DNA of 64,000 nucleotides from Ulota crispa (taxonomy: Eukaryota; Streptophyta; Bryopsida; Orthotrichales; Orthotrichaceae). Below the pieces are notes generated by a model. The model did no database searches. It was not told where the DNA came from and saw nothing but the letters and a program-made list of their open reading frames with translations. Both the position numbers and the translations under genes were made by a program. Positions within the stretch are counted from its first letter, which is position 1, and each line of letters begins with the position of its first letter. The stretch spans positions 34,533,060-34,597,059 of the forward strand of contig OY987243.1 in NCBI GenBank assembly GCA_963920765.1, given 5' to 3'. This document shows, in pieces, positions 24,264-36,661 of this stretch.

Positions 24264-24420
24264 AACGTTAAGAGCAGGGCCTGCCGATTCAGGCATTCTC
24301 AAGGACGAGTTAGATGGCAAAATGCGCAGCATTGGCTGATTTTGCCACGAAGGTCAACTCTGCCATGGGAACATCTTGGGGAACAGCCTGAATCGGTGGG
24401 GCACTACTCTTAACGTAAGA
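24264..24420. mobile_element. Short inverted-repeat element, 157 bp
   Basis: It starts GTAACGTTAAGAGCAGGGCC and ends GGGGCACTACTCTTAACGTAA, with CCGATTCAGGC pairing with GCCTGAATCGG further in. It is GC-richer than its surroundings. Confidence 0.55.
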
Positions 24421-24546
24421 TAACTTGTCGGGTGGGGCGCATTCTACGCAAGAGTTCACTCATGAGCTTGCCCTCCCGGGCTCAGCCACGGGCTTAGCCA
24501 TGGGCTTGCTCTTGTGCAGAATGCGCCCCACCTGGTGCGTTATCTA
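24419..24546. mobile_element. Short inverted-repeat element, 128 bp
   Basis: It begins AGATAACTTGTCGGGTGGGG and ends CCCCACCTGGTGCGTTATCT. The GGGCGCATTCT and CGCAAGAG blocks are repeated inverted. It directly abuts the preceding inverted-repeat element. Confidence 0.55.
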
Positions 24547-25199
24547 GTACTTCAATATGGAATAAGTTAAGCTTAAACCACTTAGGGTATGAAGATGGGG
24601 GAACAGGAATGATGGGGGGTGGATGAGGAAAGGGAGCAGAGCAGAATATCTGCCGTGGGGGGGGGGTGTGATCTTTTCATGGGTGAGGGAGGGGAGGGTG
24701 AGAGAGAGAGAAAGGGAGCGGATTTTTACGGGGATGCACCGGCCGGGGTAGAGATGCTGGCACGCAAGGCCCAGGGATTGGCAGGGAGGCACACACACAG
24801 GAACACAGGAGCAAAGGAACACGGGGGGCAGCCATGATTCATGATTCAAGGGGGTCGGCAGAATCACCGAAAGAGCAAACTATCTCGGAGATAATTTCAG
24901 ATGACGGGGGCAAAGGGGGGGGGGGCGGTGGGGGTGGAGGTACTGTACAGTAGAGTACAGTACAGCAATCCGGCAGAGGAGGCAGGGCGACTCGGTCTGG
25001 GTGGGCCACGCCCGAGGTGGTGTGACACCTGGCCCTCATCTCTCATCTCTGCTTGCATCTCTCCTTCCATGGACGCACGCCCCCCGCTCTCCTCCCTTTG
25101 CTGCCTGTTCCCCCAACTCGTTCTCCTCCCAACTCGTTCTCCTCCCAGCTCGTTCCGGGTTCTTTTTCTGTTTGGTCAGGATCGAGTTTGTTATTGTCA
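24547..25199. promoter_or_regulatory. G-rich/GC-rich block, possible promoter of an unseen gene
   Basis: It contains homopolymeric G tracts (near 24657 and 24915), a GAGAGAGAGA tract and a CTCGTTCTCCTCCCAA tandem (about 25115-25155). Several overlapping frames show no protein motifs. No adjacent gene could be identified, so a promoter role is a guess. Confidence 0.25.
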
Positions 25200-25660
25200 G
25201 GGTAGAGAGACCCACCCCCCAGATTGCAGGCATGTAAGGAAAATTTGGCTAAAATTAGACTAAATGAATGATCCACAAAAGTTCATCCAAGAAATTGCTG
25301 ATATAAGTTATTTTCATCTAAAATCTAGCAAATTGGGATTTTGCGATATGGCAATCTCATCATTTTTCACACGGATTTTTTAGTGTACTAATCGCTAGTG
25401 GATTTTTGAGGTAAGATTTAGGCAAAAATCTGCCAACAAATTAAACCGTCAGGTCGAGCGACCCACACCCACAAATGCAAGCACATAAGGAAAAGTTGGA
25501 TATCATCATTAGATAGAATCAACAGTGCAACGTGTGCATGTTCATCCATAAAATTTACTGAAATTAGTGAATTTCATCTAGAATTTTCTAAACCTAATGT
25601 CTGTTTGAGGAGTGATTGGGGGATTTCATCCATTTTTCACAAGGGGGGAGTGGCTTTGAG
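25200..25660. repeat. Diverged direct repeat of about 200 bp
   Basis: Copy 1 (about 25200-25385) and copy 2 (about 25452-25655) share GACCCACMCCC, GCA.G.A.(A)TAAGGAAAA, GTTCATCCA, TTTCATCTA and CATTTTTCACA in the same order. Confidence 0.55.
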
Positions 25661-25671
25661 GGTAATTAGTA

Positions 25672-26253
25672 CTCCCTCTGTCCCATTATAAAGCTCCAAA
25701 AAACTTCTCCACAAGGAATTAACTGTATTTTTAGTCATTATGCTGGTGACAAATGCAGTCTAGAATCAATATACCACCTACCAAATATGTCCAAAATCTC
25801 AAGTTTTTATGTTGTCATTTAGACACCCAAACTCCGTGCCAAAAGTATCAAATTTGTGCATAATTTGTTAAGGCTACTGGCTCCTCATTATTTTAGTCTT
25901 TGTAATAATGACTCATGCATTCTAGAATCAATATACCATCTACCAAGTGTGTGCAAAATCTCATGCTTTGATTTTGCCATTTGGGCACCCAAATTCCATG
26001 CAAAAAGTTCCATATTTGTACGTGTTGCAAGCTCCTTATTATTGACAATTTAAAGATTAGTAGCAACAATGGTACCTCATATGGGCAAGGCCAAGCTTGT
26101 TAGGAGAGGAATGCTCTTTAATTGCTTAACTTGCCCCCATGAGATCATTGGACATGACAAACGCTTTCTCAAGAATTGAAATTAGCAAAAGGGAGCTTTT
26201 TAGTGGGACAAGAACTATGCTTAAGTTGGAGCTTTATACTGGAATAGAGGGAG
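25672..26253. mobile_element. Stowaway-like (Tc1/mariner) element
   Basis: It begins CTCCCTCTGTCCCATTATAA, flanked by TA (25670-25671), and ends GGAATAGAGGGAG, flanked by TA (26254-26255). Subterminal GGAGCTTTATA and AAAGCTCC pair. CTCCCTCYGTCCC plus a TA duplication is the classic plant Stowaway signature. At 582 bp it is longer than typical Stowaways. Its interior contains a direct duplication (GAATCAATATACCA.CTACCAA at about 25770 and 25930). Confidence 0.8.
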
Positions 26254-26344
26254 TATGATTGAGCGTGTAGTCTTCAGTGATTACATTGTCAATTTCCAAG
26301 AGATATGAAGTTCCCTACAACAATTTTGGGTGAAATTCATAACA

Positions 26345-26901
26345 TTAACCCCTGAACACCTAAGGGAACAAGGGCAAAACACAAATGCGTTATAAAATGA
26401 TACTTTGTAACTTTGATAGAGTTTGCTTTAAAAGAGAAAACAAGAATTATGCTATTTAGTAATTATCCATGCAGTCAAACATTCAAAAAGGGGTTTGGAC
26501 TTTTATTTAATAAATTTACAAGCATTTACCATTTAATATTCATCAAACTTACAAATTTTATTCATAGAATTTAAAATTTGGTATAATTGGTTAAAAAGAG
26601 GAATTCTACACTAAACTTCAAAAATGCAATATTTTGAAGGGGAGAATATCCTTAGTTTCCCAAAATAATAAATTTTGTAACACTAGCAAATATTGAAGTG
26701 TTTGTTTTTGAAAAATTCTCCTTGACAGAGTTTAACTTGGATTGACATGATTCAAATTTGGGTGGAAAGTAGATTTGCTTCCCTATATGAAATTATTTTT
26801 TATTTTTTCAAAAAGCTTCTTTTTTTTTTCATTTCAGATTGCCAGCAAAAAAAAAAAAAGGCAACGACCAGAAAACAATCGAATGGGAGTTCAAGGGTTA
26901 A
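26345..26901. mobile_element. TTAA-type element, 557 bp
   Basis: It starts TTAACCCCTGAACACCTAAG and ends GGGAGTTCAAGGGTTAA. It is AT-rich and non-coding. Confidence 0.6.
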
Positions 26902-29149
26902 AATGAACTTGAAATGACTGCACACCTAACTATTCCAAACCAATATAGGATGTTTACATTTTACTTCACATTATGGAGAATTTATATTGTGTTGTGTTGT
27001 AATATGATGTAGTTACCTTGCCTCCAAATAATCCTTGAAACATTTTTATTTTCTAACTATGTGTAAGCATATATTAGAGAAGTGGTCTCAAACACAAATT
27101 GAATATTTTGAATCATTAATTATGATGCCTAAGGTTGGATCTATCAACGTCTTTTGTCAAATCAATGTTTATGAATAAGTTTTGAAATTCTTTTATTATT
27201 GTTAATGAGGTTTGTTACTATTGAAAAACTCAGATCCAAACTAAGGGATTTTTAAGAGATATTTCTTTGATTTTATTTATTTCTTGAAGTTGATTCAAAG
27301 AGCGCTATTTAACTGGATCCTCTCAAAAATTTATTTTATTGACATTCAAAAGGATGCCAAATCCAAAGTACGCATTTGGTAACTCAAAAATGAATCCTAC
27401 TAAGTAAAATTCGGAAAAACATGAAAATCAATCATACTTTAGATTTTGTTATTACAAATATTCATTGCAACCGAATTAATCTATCCTAAATCAACAATGT
27501 CTTGAATGTAAAAAAATTTGGAACAAATTTTAAATTTGGAATTTTTATTTATTTATCTTAGTGGTGTTAATTCAAAATCTAACCTAATAGATTTCATTCA
27601 AAATTCAAAATTTACACCCTTTTTTTGAAAAACCAATACCATATCATTTCTCAAAGTTATTGTTAGTTAAATATTTGTTAAAAAATAATCAAGGGCCATA
27701 TGGAATATTCTAAAAGTTACATCAAATAGATCAAATTTTGCTATGTAAAGATATTAATAGTATCCAAACTATAAAATATATTTGCAAGGAATTTTTTTTG
27801 GAAATGTTCATATGACAATAATGAAAAAAATCAAAGATCTAAAAAAAACACCTCAAATGAAACAAAAAATGATTGTATACAAGAAATATGTTTGATTTCA
27901 TTCTTCATTAAAAGTATGGATACTAGGCAATAAAGGGTTACATATGTTTAACCACCATTGATAAAGGGGTCAAATTCTTTGATTCACCATTTCAATTCAA
28001 AAATTCATATCTTATATTAATATGTAGTTAAACCTTTGTAAATTTACTAAAGAAAAAAAAATGATGAAAGAATGTGTCTCCTTGAATAAAAAGATACATT
28101 TTGAACTTAAGATGGCTAAAATTCCAAACACACAAAAAAGCCTTTGCAAAATGAAATTCAAATGATTAAATATTTTAATATTTTAATAGTTACAAGAAAA
28201 TAATACACAAGATTTTTTATTAAAACAATCATGTTTAAGCTTTAAAAGCTAAGATGACACATTATATTATGTAAAGTGGGCATTGATCCATAAGCTTTGT
28301 TAGTAAAATACAATGTTGGTTGCTTTATTTATAACAAGTCATTTTTAATATTTTAATTTATAGAAAATTAATGGTTTTTGTTTTTGTTTTTGTGAAACTT
28401 TTTGTAGGGTTGTTTAAGAGGGTTTTAATCAAATTCATTTTCATAGTCAAAATTGGACTTTATGAGCAAGCATCTACTATGTAAGATTGAAATAGATGAA
28501 CTAAGTTATGTAACAAAACATCATCCAAAAGCACTCTATCCATCAACCAATAATTGAACTTTTAAGAGCTAAGAGGTTGAAATTACATTGAATGAAATCT
28601 ACTTTACAAAAGTTACTAGAAAGTGAATGAAACCACTATGTCTTGATAGCTTGTGCTATATATGTATATTACTTTTGTCAATTAAAAGAGTTTAATGTGA
28701 ATTCAAAAGTATCACAAATCTATATTGAGCAATTTTTGAATTATGATAACTGTTGGATAGTGTTTCTAAACCATTATGTGTATTTATGTGATGATCTTAA
28801 GACAAAGAGTTTGTTTACAAAAACCCAAACATGTGTAATCAATAAGTATAAGATTCACTTTGCATATTGATAGCAATGCTAGAGCCTATTTTTGATGGAG
28901 CAAGCCAAAATTACTAAAAATAATATCTTGGATATAAATACACTTGTATACATTTATATTTAAATTTTAAACATTTGACCACTATTTTTTCTAAGCATTA
29001 CCCATATTTGATTTTGAGATACATGCCTATTATTCATTGTCAAGGTTTACCCTAGCATGAACAAATGACAATTTTTATTATAAGGCTTTCTTTTTGTATG
29101 CAATCAAATCTTTATGTTTATTCTCAACACACAAAGTACAAGTAAATGC
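26902..29149. other. AT-rich intergenic DNA, nothing recognised
   Basis: There is a single isolated AATAAAGGGTTA motif near 27930. No gene, RNA or complete repeat could be supported. Confidence 0.4.
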
Positions 29150-29505
29150 TTAACCCTTAAACGCCAATGCGGATGTTTTTTGTCTAATGGATGACAAAAA
29201 AACACTTTGAAGGATGAGAAAAAGGTATGTTTCGTCTGCTTCAAAAAAAAAGTGATCATGGAGACATGGTCCATCATGAATGGCAAAAGGTAACCTCATT
29301 GAAGGCACTCAATTTTTAAGTAACCCAAATTGTGAGAAAATTTAAAAACATGGTGTTAGGTCCTATGTTACCTTTCTTGCAATTTTCATGAGGACAACAT
29401 ACAATATTAACTTGTGCAACTTTTGGAAACGATATCAAAATGTGTGCAGTGGCCACTTCATTGTAGCTGTCAACCACAATGACCAACCAAGCATTTAAGG
29501 GTTAA
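29150..29505 (+). mobile_element. TTAA-type MITE, 356 bp
   Basis: It starts TTAACCCTTAAACGCCAATG and ends CCAAGCATTTAAGGGTTAA. The left 210 bp match 53203-53432 (ACATGGTCCATCATG, TAACCCAAATTGTGA). The right part differs, so the two are internal-deletion relatives. Confidence 0.65.
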
Positions 29506-29976
29506 ATATACACATGAATACCAAACTTATAAATAGTGTAATGAATTACCTCATGCATGTACCGTAATGGAAGTTCGGTCTATAGGCATCATATCATTTT
29601 GACATTCTTTGATCTCAACTCCTAATGTGAATGGTTGAAACTAATTTTTTAGCTCACCACCAATAAGATTACTCAATTCTCGAGTTTTCGGTTTTGGCAA
29701 ACGAACTCTTATTGAAACAGCTTGGATGGCCACGTGTTTTGCAAGGATCAACTAGCTACCAATACCGTACACCTCACGGTTCTCCCGAGACATTGGTAAG
29801 TTAGTGCTTCAAAGTTGGAAACATGTTCCTTTCATGTCCAAGAAGATTATATCAAACAACAAACAAAGCGAATAAAGAATTTTTTTTACTTTGACTATTT
29901 GAAAAGAAAACGAAAATACTCTCATATGAAGAAAAATTAGAGGAAATATTCCAAATTTCAAACAGACCTTTCCACT
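29506..29976. other. Intergenic, nothing recognised
   Basis: No open frame or repeat boundary was seen. Confidence 0.35.
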
Positions 29977-30380
29977 TTAACCCATTAACGTCTGAGGTCG
30001 ATTTTGGGGTGGGCAATCCTTTGTATGGTCGTTTGAGACAAATTTTAAAACTATTGAATACATATGTCTATCACAGATATGACTATATAGATGGAAGTAT
30101 CTTGCAAGGTTTGGTGTTATGCATCATGAATTATGCTCACTCTTTAGTTGTTAAGGCCATCTTTTTGCATTTATTGGTGTATTTTCAGCCGGTATTCTTT
30201 TAGTTTTTTCAACCCTCTAGTCACATGCCACCTTAGATTGGCTTGGATATTGTCCTAAATTCTTCACTTTCCAATTCCCTAGACCTGTCCCCTTTGCCAC
30301 ATCATCAAATTCCTTAACATGCTCACTCTACAAACAGAAAAGAGTCAAAATTGACCAAGAAATGGTCGACCAAACGTTAA
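29977..30380. mobile_element. TTAA-type element, first of a chain of three
   Basis: It starts TTAACCCATTAACGTCTGAG and ends GGTCGACCAAACGTTAA. The ends are more diverged than in other members. Confidence 0.45.
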
Positions 30381-31175
30381 CTCTTGAGTGCCCCAACGAC
30401 TAAAATATGGTTGCTTGAAATCAATTTTTTTACAAAATCATGTCCATATCAAAAGTGTACTTCCCGGAAATTGTACTTGGTATACGGTATGGTACTACTC
30501 TCACGTCACATAGTGGGTGATGGGGGTTTTACCACTTGTACAAGCACAAATTGTGCAAATCAAGTATGGCAATAGTACGCATTAACTTCATTTCATGCTG
30601 TTTAGGGTTTAGGTGCAAGGATAGAGACCACCAACTATGGTCGGTTCCATAATGTTAGGGGTGTTTTGGCAAGTATACCTCATACTAGAGAAGGGTTTTG
30701 CATCTGTACCACCGATATCCGTGCCCTTGTGGAGGTCAAAGCCTTACTTATACTCCATCTATCATTCACCATGTTGCGGGAACCTTGCAACTTTGGGCTT
30801 CTAAAAAAGCACCTTGCAATTATCAAAACATCACCAAATTTGGCAGCAAGCAAGGTACTTGTAAGTTACACTTCTTGCCTAAATTTCATCAAAAGGAGCC
30901 TCCTCTAAGGCATGAATTTTTGCATTCATAGCCACAGACCCCCCCAAAATTGGCCAGTTGCCACATAGTCAATTGTACTTTGACTATTATAATCTACAAA
31001 ATGGTGGTGTCAAAAGTTTTGCAAATTTCTGGTTGAGTGCATCAAGCACCTTTTTTGCTATTTCAATGGTGAATCCTCCCGGATCTAAGTTCCCAACTTG
31101 GGGAGTACAATGTTTTTGAGCATGGTCTCTTTTGGCCTCATTTTCTTGATTTTGCTGTGAGCGCTCAGGGGTTAA
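30377..31175. mobile_element. TTAA-type element, second of a chain of three
   Basis: It starts TTAACTCTTGAGTGCCCC at the TTAA shared with the first element and ends TGAGCGCTCAGGGGTTAA. Open frames inside show no motif. Confidence 0.5.
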
Positions 31176-32088
31176 CCCTTTAAAGACCACACACACTTTC
31201 ATAGAATCCATTAGAAATCGGGGTAGTAAACTTGGCTGTGCGGTTGAATCAAATATGGACCTAATTTCAATAATCCAACCATACAAAAGGGAACTACACT
31301 TTGTTTACTATACAGTATCAAAAATTTAACTAGATCTATCGTTGGAGGTGAAATATTAATTGGGTGAGTTGTAGGTGGAAGATCTCTAATTTTTGTGCTT
31401 GTGTGGTTTTGGATCTTACTACCTCATACAAGCTTTGTTTGAGAAGAGCCTTATATTTCTAGAAAGGAGGGTTTCTCATCTTTCCAATGAGACTAGTTTC
31501 ACACAAAATGGATGAAAATAGCAATCACAAGGTGTAGCTAAGTGGACAAAAAGGGTCAAATATCCCACTTTATTTGCTACCCAAAAACAATTTTACAAGA
31601 AACTTGATAAATGCTATGGAAAATCCAATCAGTGAAAACAATAAAGAATTAGCCTTAAATGTAAAACAACAAATTTGTAATATGAAATGATATCACCATT
31701 TCAATAGATCTTCAAATATTACAATTATACTACTACCGTATAGAGAAACAATACAAGTATAATTCTTGAGGAATTTGAAATTTTTTTGACCACACAATTG
31801 AAATTTGACATTCTTCTTGGATGTTTGATGTATTGTGTTGTTGCTTTTATCCATCTTTGACCAAATATGGATTTGTATTTTGAGACCATGCTATATAAAC
31901 ATCATTATTTATCAACTCACATGCTTGATTTCATTGTTTTTATTGTTTTTTATTTGGTTGGATGCAAAATTCTTATGAGCACAAGCATTCTTCAAGATCG
32001 GTTTCCAAATTGTTGAACGGTTTTACTCTATAAGCCAAAAACCACTCTCCCGAACCAAACTATGGTTCGGTGGTCTCTAAAGGGTTGA
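31172..32088. mobile_element. TTAA-type element, third of a chain of three
   Basis: It starts TTAACCCTTTAAAGACCACA at the shared TTAA and ends GGTGGTCTCTAAAGGGTTGA. A second GGGTTAA lies 8 bp further on. It is non-coding. Confidence 0.55.
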
Positions 32089-33029
32089 TGGGTTAACTAA
32101 AAAAAATCATAAGCTTACCTGAGTTCAAAAATCTACTCAGATATCTGTGCTAAGCATCTGACATTCTAAGATCTCATGTAGATTTGCGAGCATGATGAAA
32201 GCTAACCTCCTAAATTACGGCCGGGTTAATTTCCATAATGAAAACTCGTACCACATTCTGATTATTCGTGCGATGCACATTCTACGAAGCACCGAAGCAT
32301 TTCTGAACCGTCTGCAAACCCAAGAAGTTACTTCCCAACAACCGATGCAATAGGCACTTGGAATTCTGTTGAACCTACAGCATCTAAGTTACATTCAGTA
32401 CAAAACAATCAGACATTCTCGAGCGCTTCAAGTGAGCCAGAGAGGTACAGTACATGAGTTGACCAAGTTTAGTAGGTACAACTCGTAGCAAGAATATGTT
32501 TATTCTAAAGAAAGCACACTGGACAATATTATATCACAGTAACAACAGCACAAGAATAGTTAAGAATCCACAAACTCAGATCTCCGGACACCCCACCACC
32601 ATGGTGTGGCGCCGTGGCTTACTTCAACCATGCACAATTGCATGAATCGGCCACCAAAGACGCTGCAGCTTTCGCCATGAAGACAAAATGCCGAATATAC
32701 ATACAAACATCAACAATGACACCATCACAAGGAGCAGAATCAAAGATGCAAAAATATAGTCAGGAACTGAAATAGAAGAATTCAAATAAGTTGGTAAGAA
32801 AACTTAATATACTTCCACCCATTTCAACAAAAGGGTGACATTGCTCATAGAGGACAAAACAGGAATCATCCACCTACGAAAAAGGAAACTAAACGGTATC
32901 TCTATTTACAAAAGAACATAGAAATGCCGGAGAAAAATCACTCACTGTTTGGATCGCCGCAACTTCTCCAACTCAGCAGGGTAGATGCCGTGCTAAGGAA
33001 TCTATATCACCTAAAGTGTGGCTGTGCAT

Positions 33030-33692
33030 TTAGCCTCCCTGCTTAAGAAGATTTTCAAACCACTCGGCACGTGGCGCTTTCAAGGACTCCCAAAGAGGGC
33101 GGTCGATGAAGATGTTTGACGAAATACACTTGTACTTCAATCACGTCCAAGGCAATGCTAGAATAGCTACTACCTGGTTTTGTACACTAGGAAAAAAACT
33201 GAGAGAAGCACTCTCACTCTCTGAGGTCCATTTGGACATAGAATACAACAGAGAACCAATGCATATGCATAAAGGGGGTGACAGTCCCACCCATGGAGTT
33301 GTACTTTAAGACTGTACAACAACCTGTCTGCTTCTAAGAGATCTATGACGGTTTCCATGCGAAGGTCTTCGCTTCCTTGTTGACCCCATTCGTGAAGAGC
33401 CAATGTACTCTTCTCGCTTATTAGAGCCAGTAGTAGCCCCATCTGATGGCGGTGCAAACTTACGATGGAATGCACGTTGCCAAATGGAGTCGGAGGACGA
33501 TATTCGGGAGAGCCGATGACTCACACATGACAACGAACAGAGATCTTTATGGTCTAGAAAGCCGCCATCTACCCCTAACCTCAATACACGTAACCACAGT
33601 TCATCCGAAAGAGAGCCAATGGACCTCTCAGCCATTTGTGAATGGCTCACAACCTCGTCATAGCAAGTTTCATCTGAAGTCACTGTGGCCAT
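33030..33692 (-). CDS. F-box protein (possibly SKIP24-like)
   Basis: The start ATG at 33692 sits in a strong ACCATGG context. Residues 22-70 form an F-box: SLSDELWLRVLRLGV...DLCSLSCVSHRLSRISSSDSIW. A basic, low-complexity Arg/Ser/His region follows. F-box proteins bind SKP1 and act as substrate receptors of SCF ubiquitin ligases. The frame alone stops at 33306. A better model splices at 33324/33323 (CAG|GTTGTT) to a second exon at 33134-33030, whose 34 codons look protein-like (FIDRPLWESLKAPRAEWF). Both junctions are phase 0, giving about 157 residues. The F-box order resembles plant SKIP24, but the protein is much shorter and lacks a coiled coil. The second exon is inferred and has no named domain. 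The 3'-UTR probably runs to about 32.5 kb. Confidence 0.55.
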
Positions 33693-33697
33693 GGTAG

Positions 33698-35880
33698 CTA
33701 AACACGATTATTGAACTGAGACCACACACTAAATCCAACAGGGACAAAACTCTGGGCAAGCCCAGATATACGAACTCTTCCTGAGGTCGGGGAAAATGTT
33801 AAATTACAAGCTGAGATTACGTCCGCCTACTGAGCAGTCATATACATGCACCTCCAAGAAAAATGAAAAGAATACAATCTCGCCTGTCTTCACAAATAGC
33901 CGTGTAATATTTGCGCTTCTCTCTTGCTTGGAAAAATGTGTCCAGGCCGACCCCTGTCAGTTGGACATGCTTTTAAAGACACCTTGCAGTTAAAAGCTGT
34001 TCCCCAATACCACCCAAACTCTTGCGTGTAAGAAAAAAAGATTCAAGGCCTCGCAGATTTTGACCCCACTAATAAACCCATCCCAAAATTCGGATTACAG
34101 ATCAATCAGCAGCAGAATATATTTCCCTATGTTTTCTCTCCCTAAAGAAACAACGACATGAATATCGTTATGCATACACTTCACACATATTCACGTAGAA
34201 AACTAGGCAATCTGTATGGGGCAGTAATAAATCCCACGGCATGTTGCTACAACCAGGAAGCTGATATACGCCACTTTGAATTTTATTTCGCATCGTTAAA
34301 TAAGTGACCTTAGACTTATAGCTCAGTAAGCAAGGCGTATCTTGATGCATGAAACAGGTAACATCTGTGATCTTCCACATTTTCAATCATAATATTACAC
34401 GTACCTTAACAGAAACTCAAATTTCAAATTTTAAATAACCTCATAGCCATGTTCTCACGATCTAACCTAAACACATACTTGCTAGGAATAAGAGAAGAAT
34501 GAATGCTTAGCTAAGTTCTCATCGTTACTGTAACTCAACCAACCTTTTCACCATCCTTTACCAGAAAAATAAAACTCTGAGAATGGGAAAAACAGCCAAA
34601 AGTCGCAATCTACATCACCATGCACCGTCTAATCGATCCAGACAAAGCGAAAATCGTCATATGCAGTCAACATAGCATCACAGATACTACATCATACAAC
34701 TAGAAAATGCATTGCGAAACCAGAACATAAAAAAAAGGGCAAAAACCATTAATACTCTACCCAATCAGCCAATTTTTCAAACGATCAGATTGATATCGGT
34801 CTTCAGCACACCAACCACTATCAATAAACAAGCGGCGATATTTCAACCCTAATATAGAGAATCCTGGAAATCAATCTAAATACCTAAAGAGCAAACATTA
34901 AAATCACCACCGATAAAGACTCGAAGCCAAACCTCAAGACATGGAACACCTACAAGAATTATTTTATCCTTTCCAAAACATGGGCACGAAACCCTACAAG
35001 TTCGAAATAATTTGAATATTTCACACTAACTCTGATATCGTCAAAAAGTATCAGAGTATAGTCGATACCTTCACTTCCTTGCCTCTCACACCCCCACCGG
35101 CTTTTCATAAAATCACTACTCGTTCTCACAAAAATAAAGACACAAGGTATTTCAACTACAAACGCTACAATCACAAAGAATCAACAACGAACGAGCCCTA
35201 ACGCAAGCAAAATCAGAGAACAAGAAGACCGGTAGCAAATCCGAAACCAAGAAAATCACCTTATTCTGTAGTCACGCAAGAAACCAAGAATATGGGCCAA
35301 ACACAGAAAACATCAACACCAAATCAGCCACAAAGAAGAAGGAAAACAGAAATAAAATTCTCAAACCAATAAACGCGTCAAAATTCACGAAGAAAAAGGT
35401 TGAATATAATAATTAGCGTCTAGAAACCCTAAAATGAGACACAAATCCTTATTTGTTCTTGCACACAATCCACTAGCACCAAAGGACGATTCCAGTCATC
35501 AGCCAACTCAAACAACCAATATCGATAACAACAAAGAAACTTACCTTCTCACGCAAGAAACCGAACACAAAAGAAGTAGTAACACCGGAAACACAATGAA
35601 GAGGGCGGAAATTTAACCTTACAAATTGACGATTTTTTTAAGAAATTTGAACCTAGAACCCTAGGGTTGGTGTCCGTACGGCCGAGTTTACAAGAAGGAA
35701 GGAAGGGGAGGGGCGCAAAAGGACAAAAGTGAGACAAACCTGGCTGGCAGGGGAAAAGGGGGGCGGAAGGGATGACCAAAATGGCGGAAGAATGGGGGGA
35801 GAGCACTAAACTTACTGCACTAGAGCAGTTAGGCAGCGGGAGAAAGGGGAATTATAAACATGCTAGCGATGTAGGTTGGA
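33698..35880 (-). other. 5'-UTR exon and long leader intron of the F-box gene (inferred)
   Basis: A GAGAAG|GTAAGT donor at 35545/35544 and a TTTAG|CTACC acceptor at 33698/33697, five bases before the start codon, define a 1.85-kb leader intron. The intron contains no TTAA elements, unlike the flanking DNA. The 5'-UTR exon would lie between 35545 and about 35.87 kb. Confidence 0.5.
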
Positions 35881-36060
35881 TTGGCAAAGAAAGAGACAGA
35901 GACAGACAGACAGAAGAGTGAGTGAGTGGCGAGAAGTGCAGCGAGCGAGCGAGGGCGACGCAAGGCGGAGCCAAAAGCTGGCGCGGGACGGTGGCCTGCT
36001 GGAAAGGCAAGGGCAGGGGCAGGGCCAGACAAGGGAGTGCTGTTGCTGTAACTTCGCTTT
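35640..36060 (-). promoter_or_regulatory. Probable promoter region of the F-box gene
   Basis: This block is GC-rich with CpGs and GA-repeats (GAGACAGAGACAGACAGACAG, about 35890-35910, and GCGAGCGAGCGAGGG). It lies directly upstream of the inferred 5'-UTR exon. No TATA box can be assigned. Confidence 0.4.
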
Positions 36061-36218
36061 TGATAAGAGGTTCCATGATTCTATGGTTGTGGTTGTAATT
36101 GCCTGTGGCCGGTGTCCCCACCACTCTCCCGGGCAGTTCTGTGGGAAAATCGGTGTATTTCCCAGTATCTTTTGACAGGGGTCAGCGAAAAAAAATCTTT
36201 TTTTCCAGCTGCCTGCCT

Positions 36219-36661
36219 AAGAGCATCTCCACCCATGCACTCCACTCAGAGGGCGCCAAACTGCTCTTGGAGTGTGTTAATTAACTTGAAGGGAGTGGTT
36301 ACAATTCCAAGTTTCACCATTGCTTTTTAAATTGGCACGCTAAGGGCTATTGGTAGGGCCACATGTGACAGGTGTATCTTAAAGAACTTGATTTTCATTC
36401 CTCCAAACGTGCAAGTGGATAAAATCAAGCCAAATCAAGCCATAACAATTATGTCAAGTGGGCCACTTTGCAAAAAGGAGCGACAATCAAGCGCGTTGTA
36501 ATTTACAAATTGCATTGAAACTTGGTGTCTGAAACAAAAAATATGGTGAGGCCTAGAAAAACTTCCCATGTGGTGGATCTGCAGTGGACCTCATTCTCAA
36601 GGGCGGCCAAGCTAGGGCCCGGTCCTTGGCCATGTGGCGCGTAGGAGTGGAGATGCTCTAA
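36219..36661. mobile_element. GAGCATCTCCA-ended element A
   Basis: It starts TAAGAGCATCTCCACCCATG and ends GGAGTGGAGATGCTCTAA. It is non-coding. Confidence 0.6.

Noticed and set aside
27925..27945. Isolated AATAAAGGGTTA motif
   Set aside because: No partner end within a plausible distance.
32943..32993. Possible extra last exon of the F-box gene (CACGGCATCTACC...)
   Set aside because: It reads like protein after a TTAG acceptor, but no upstream donor joins it without skipping the better-supported exon.
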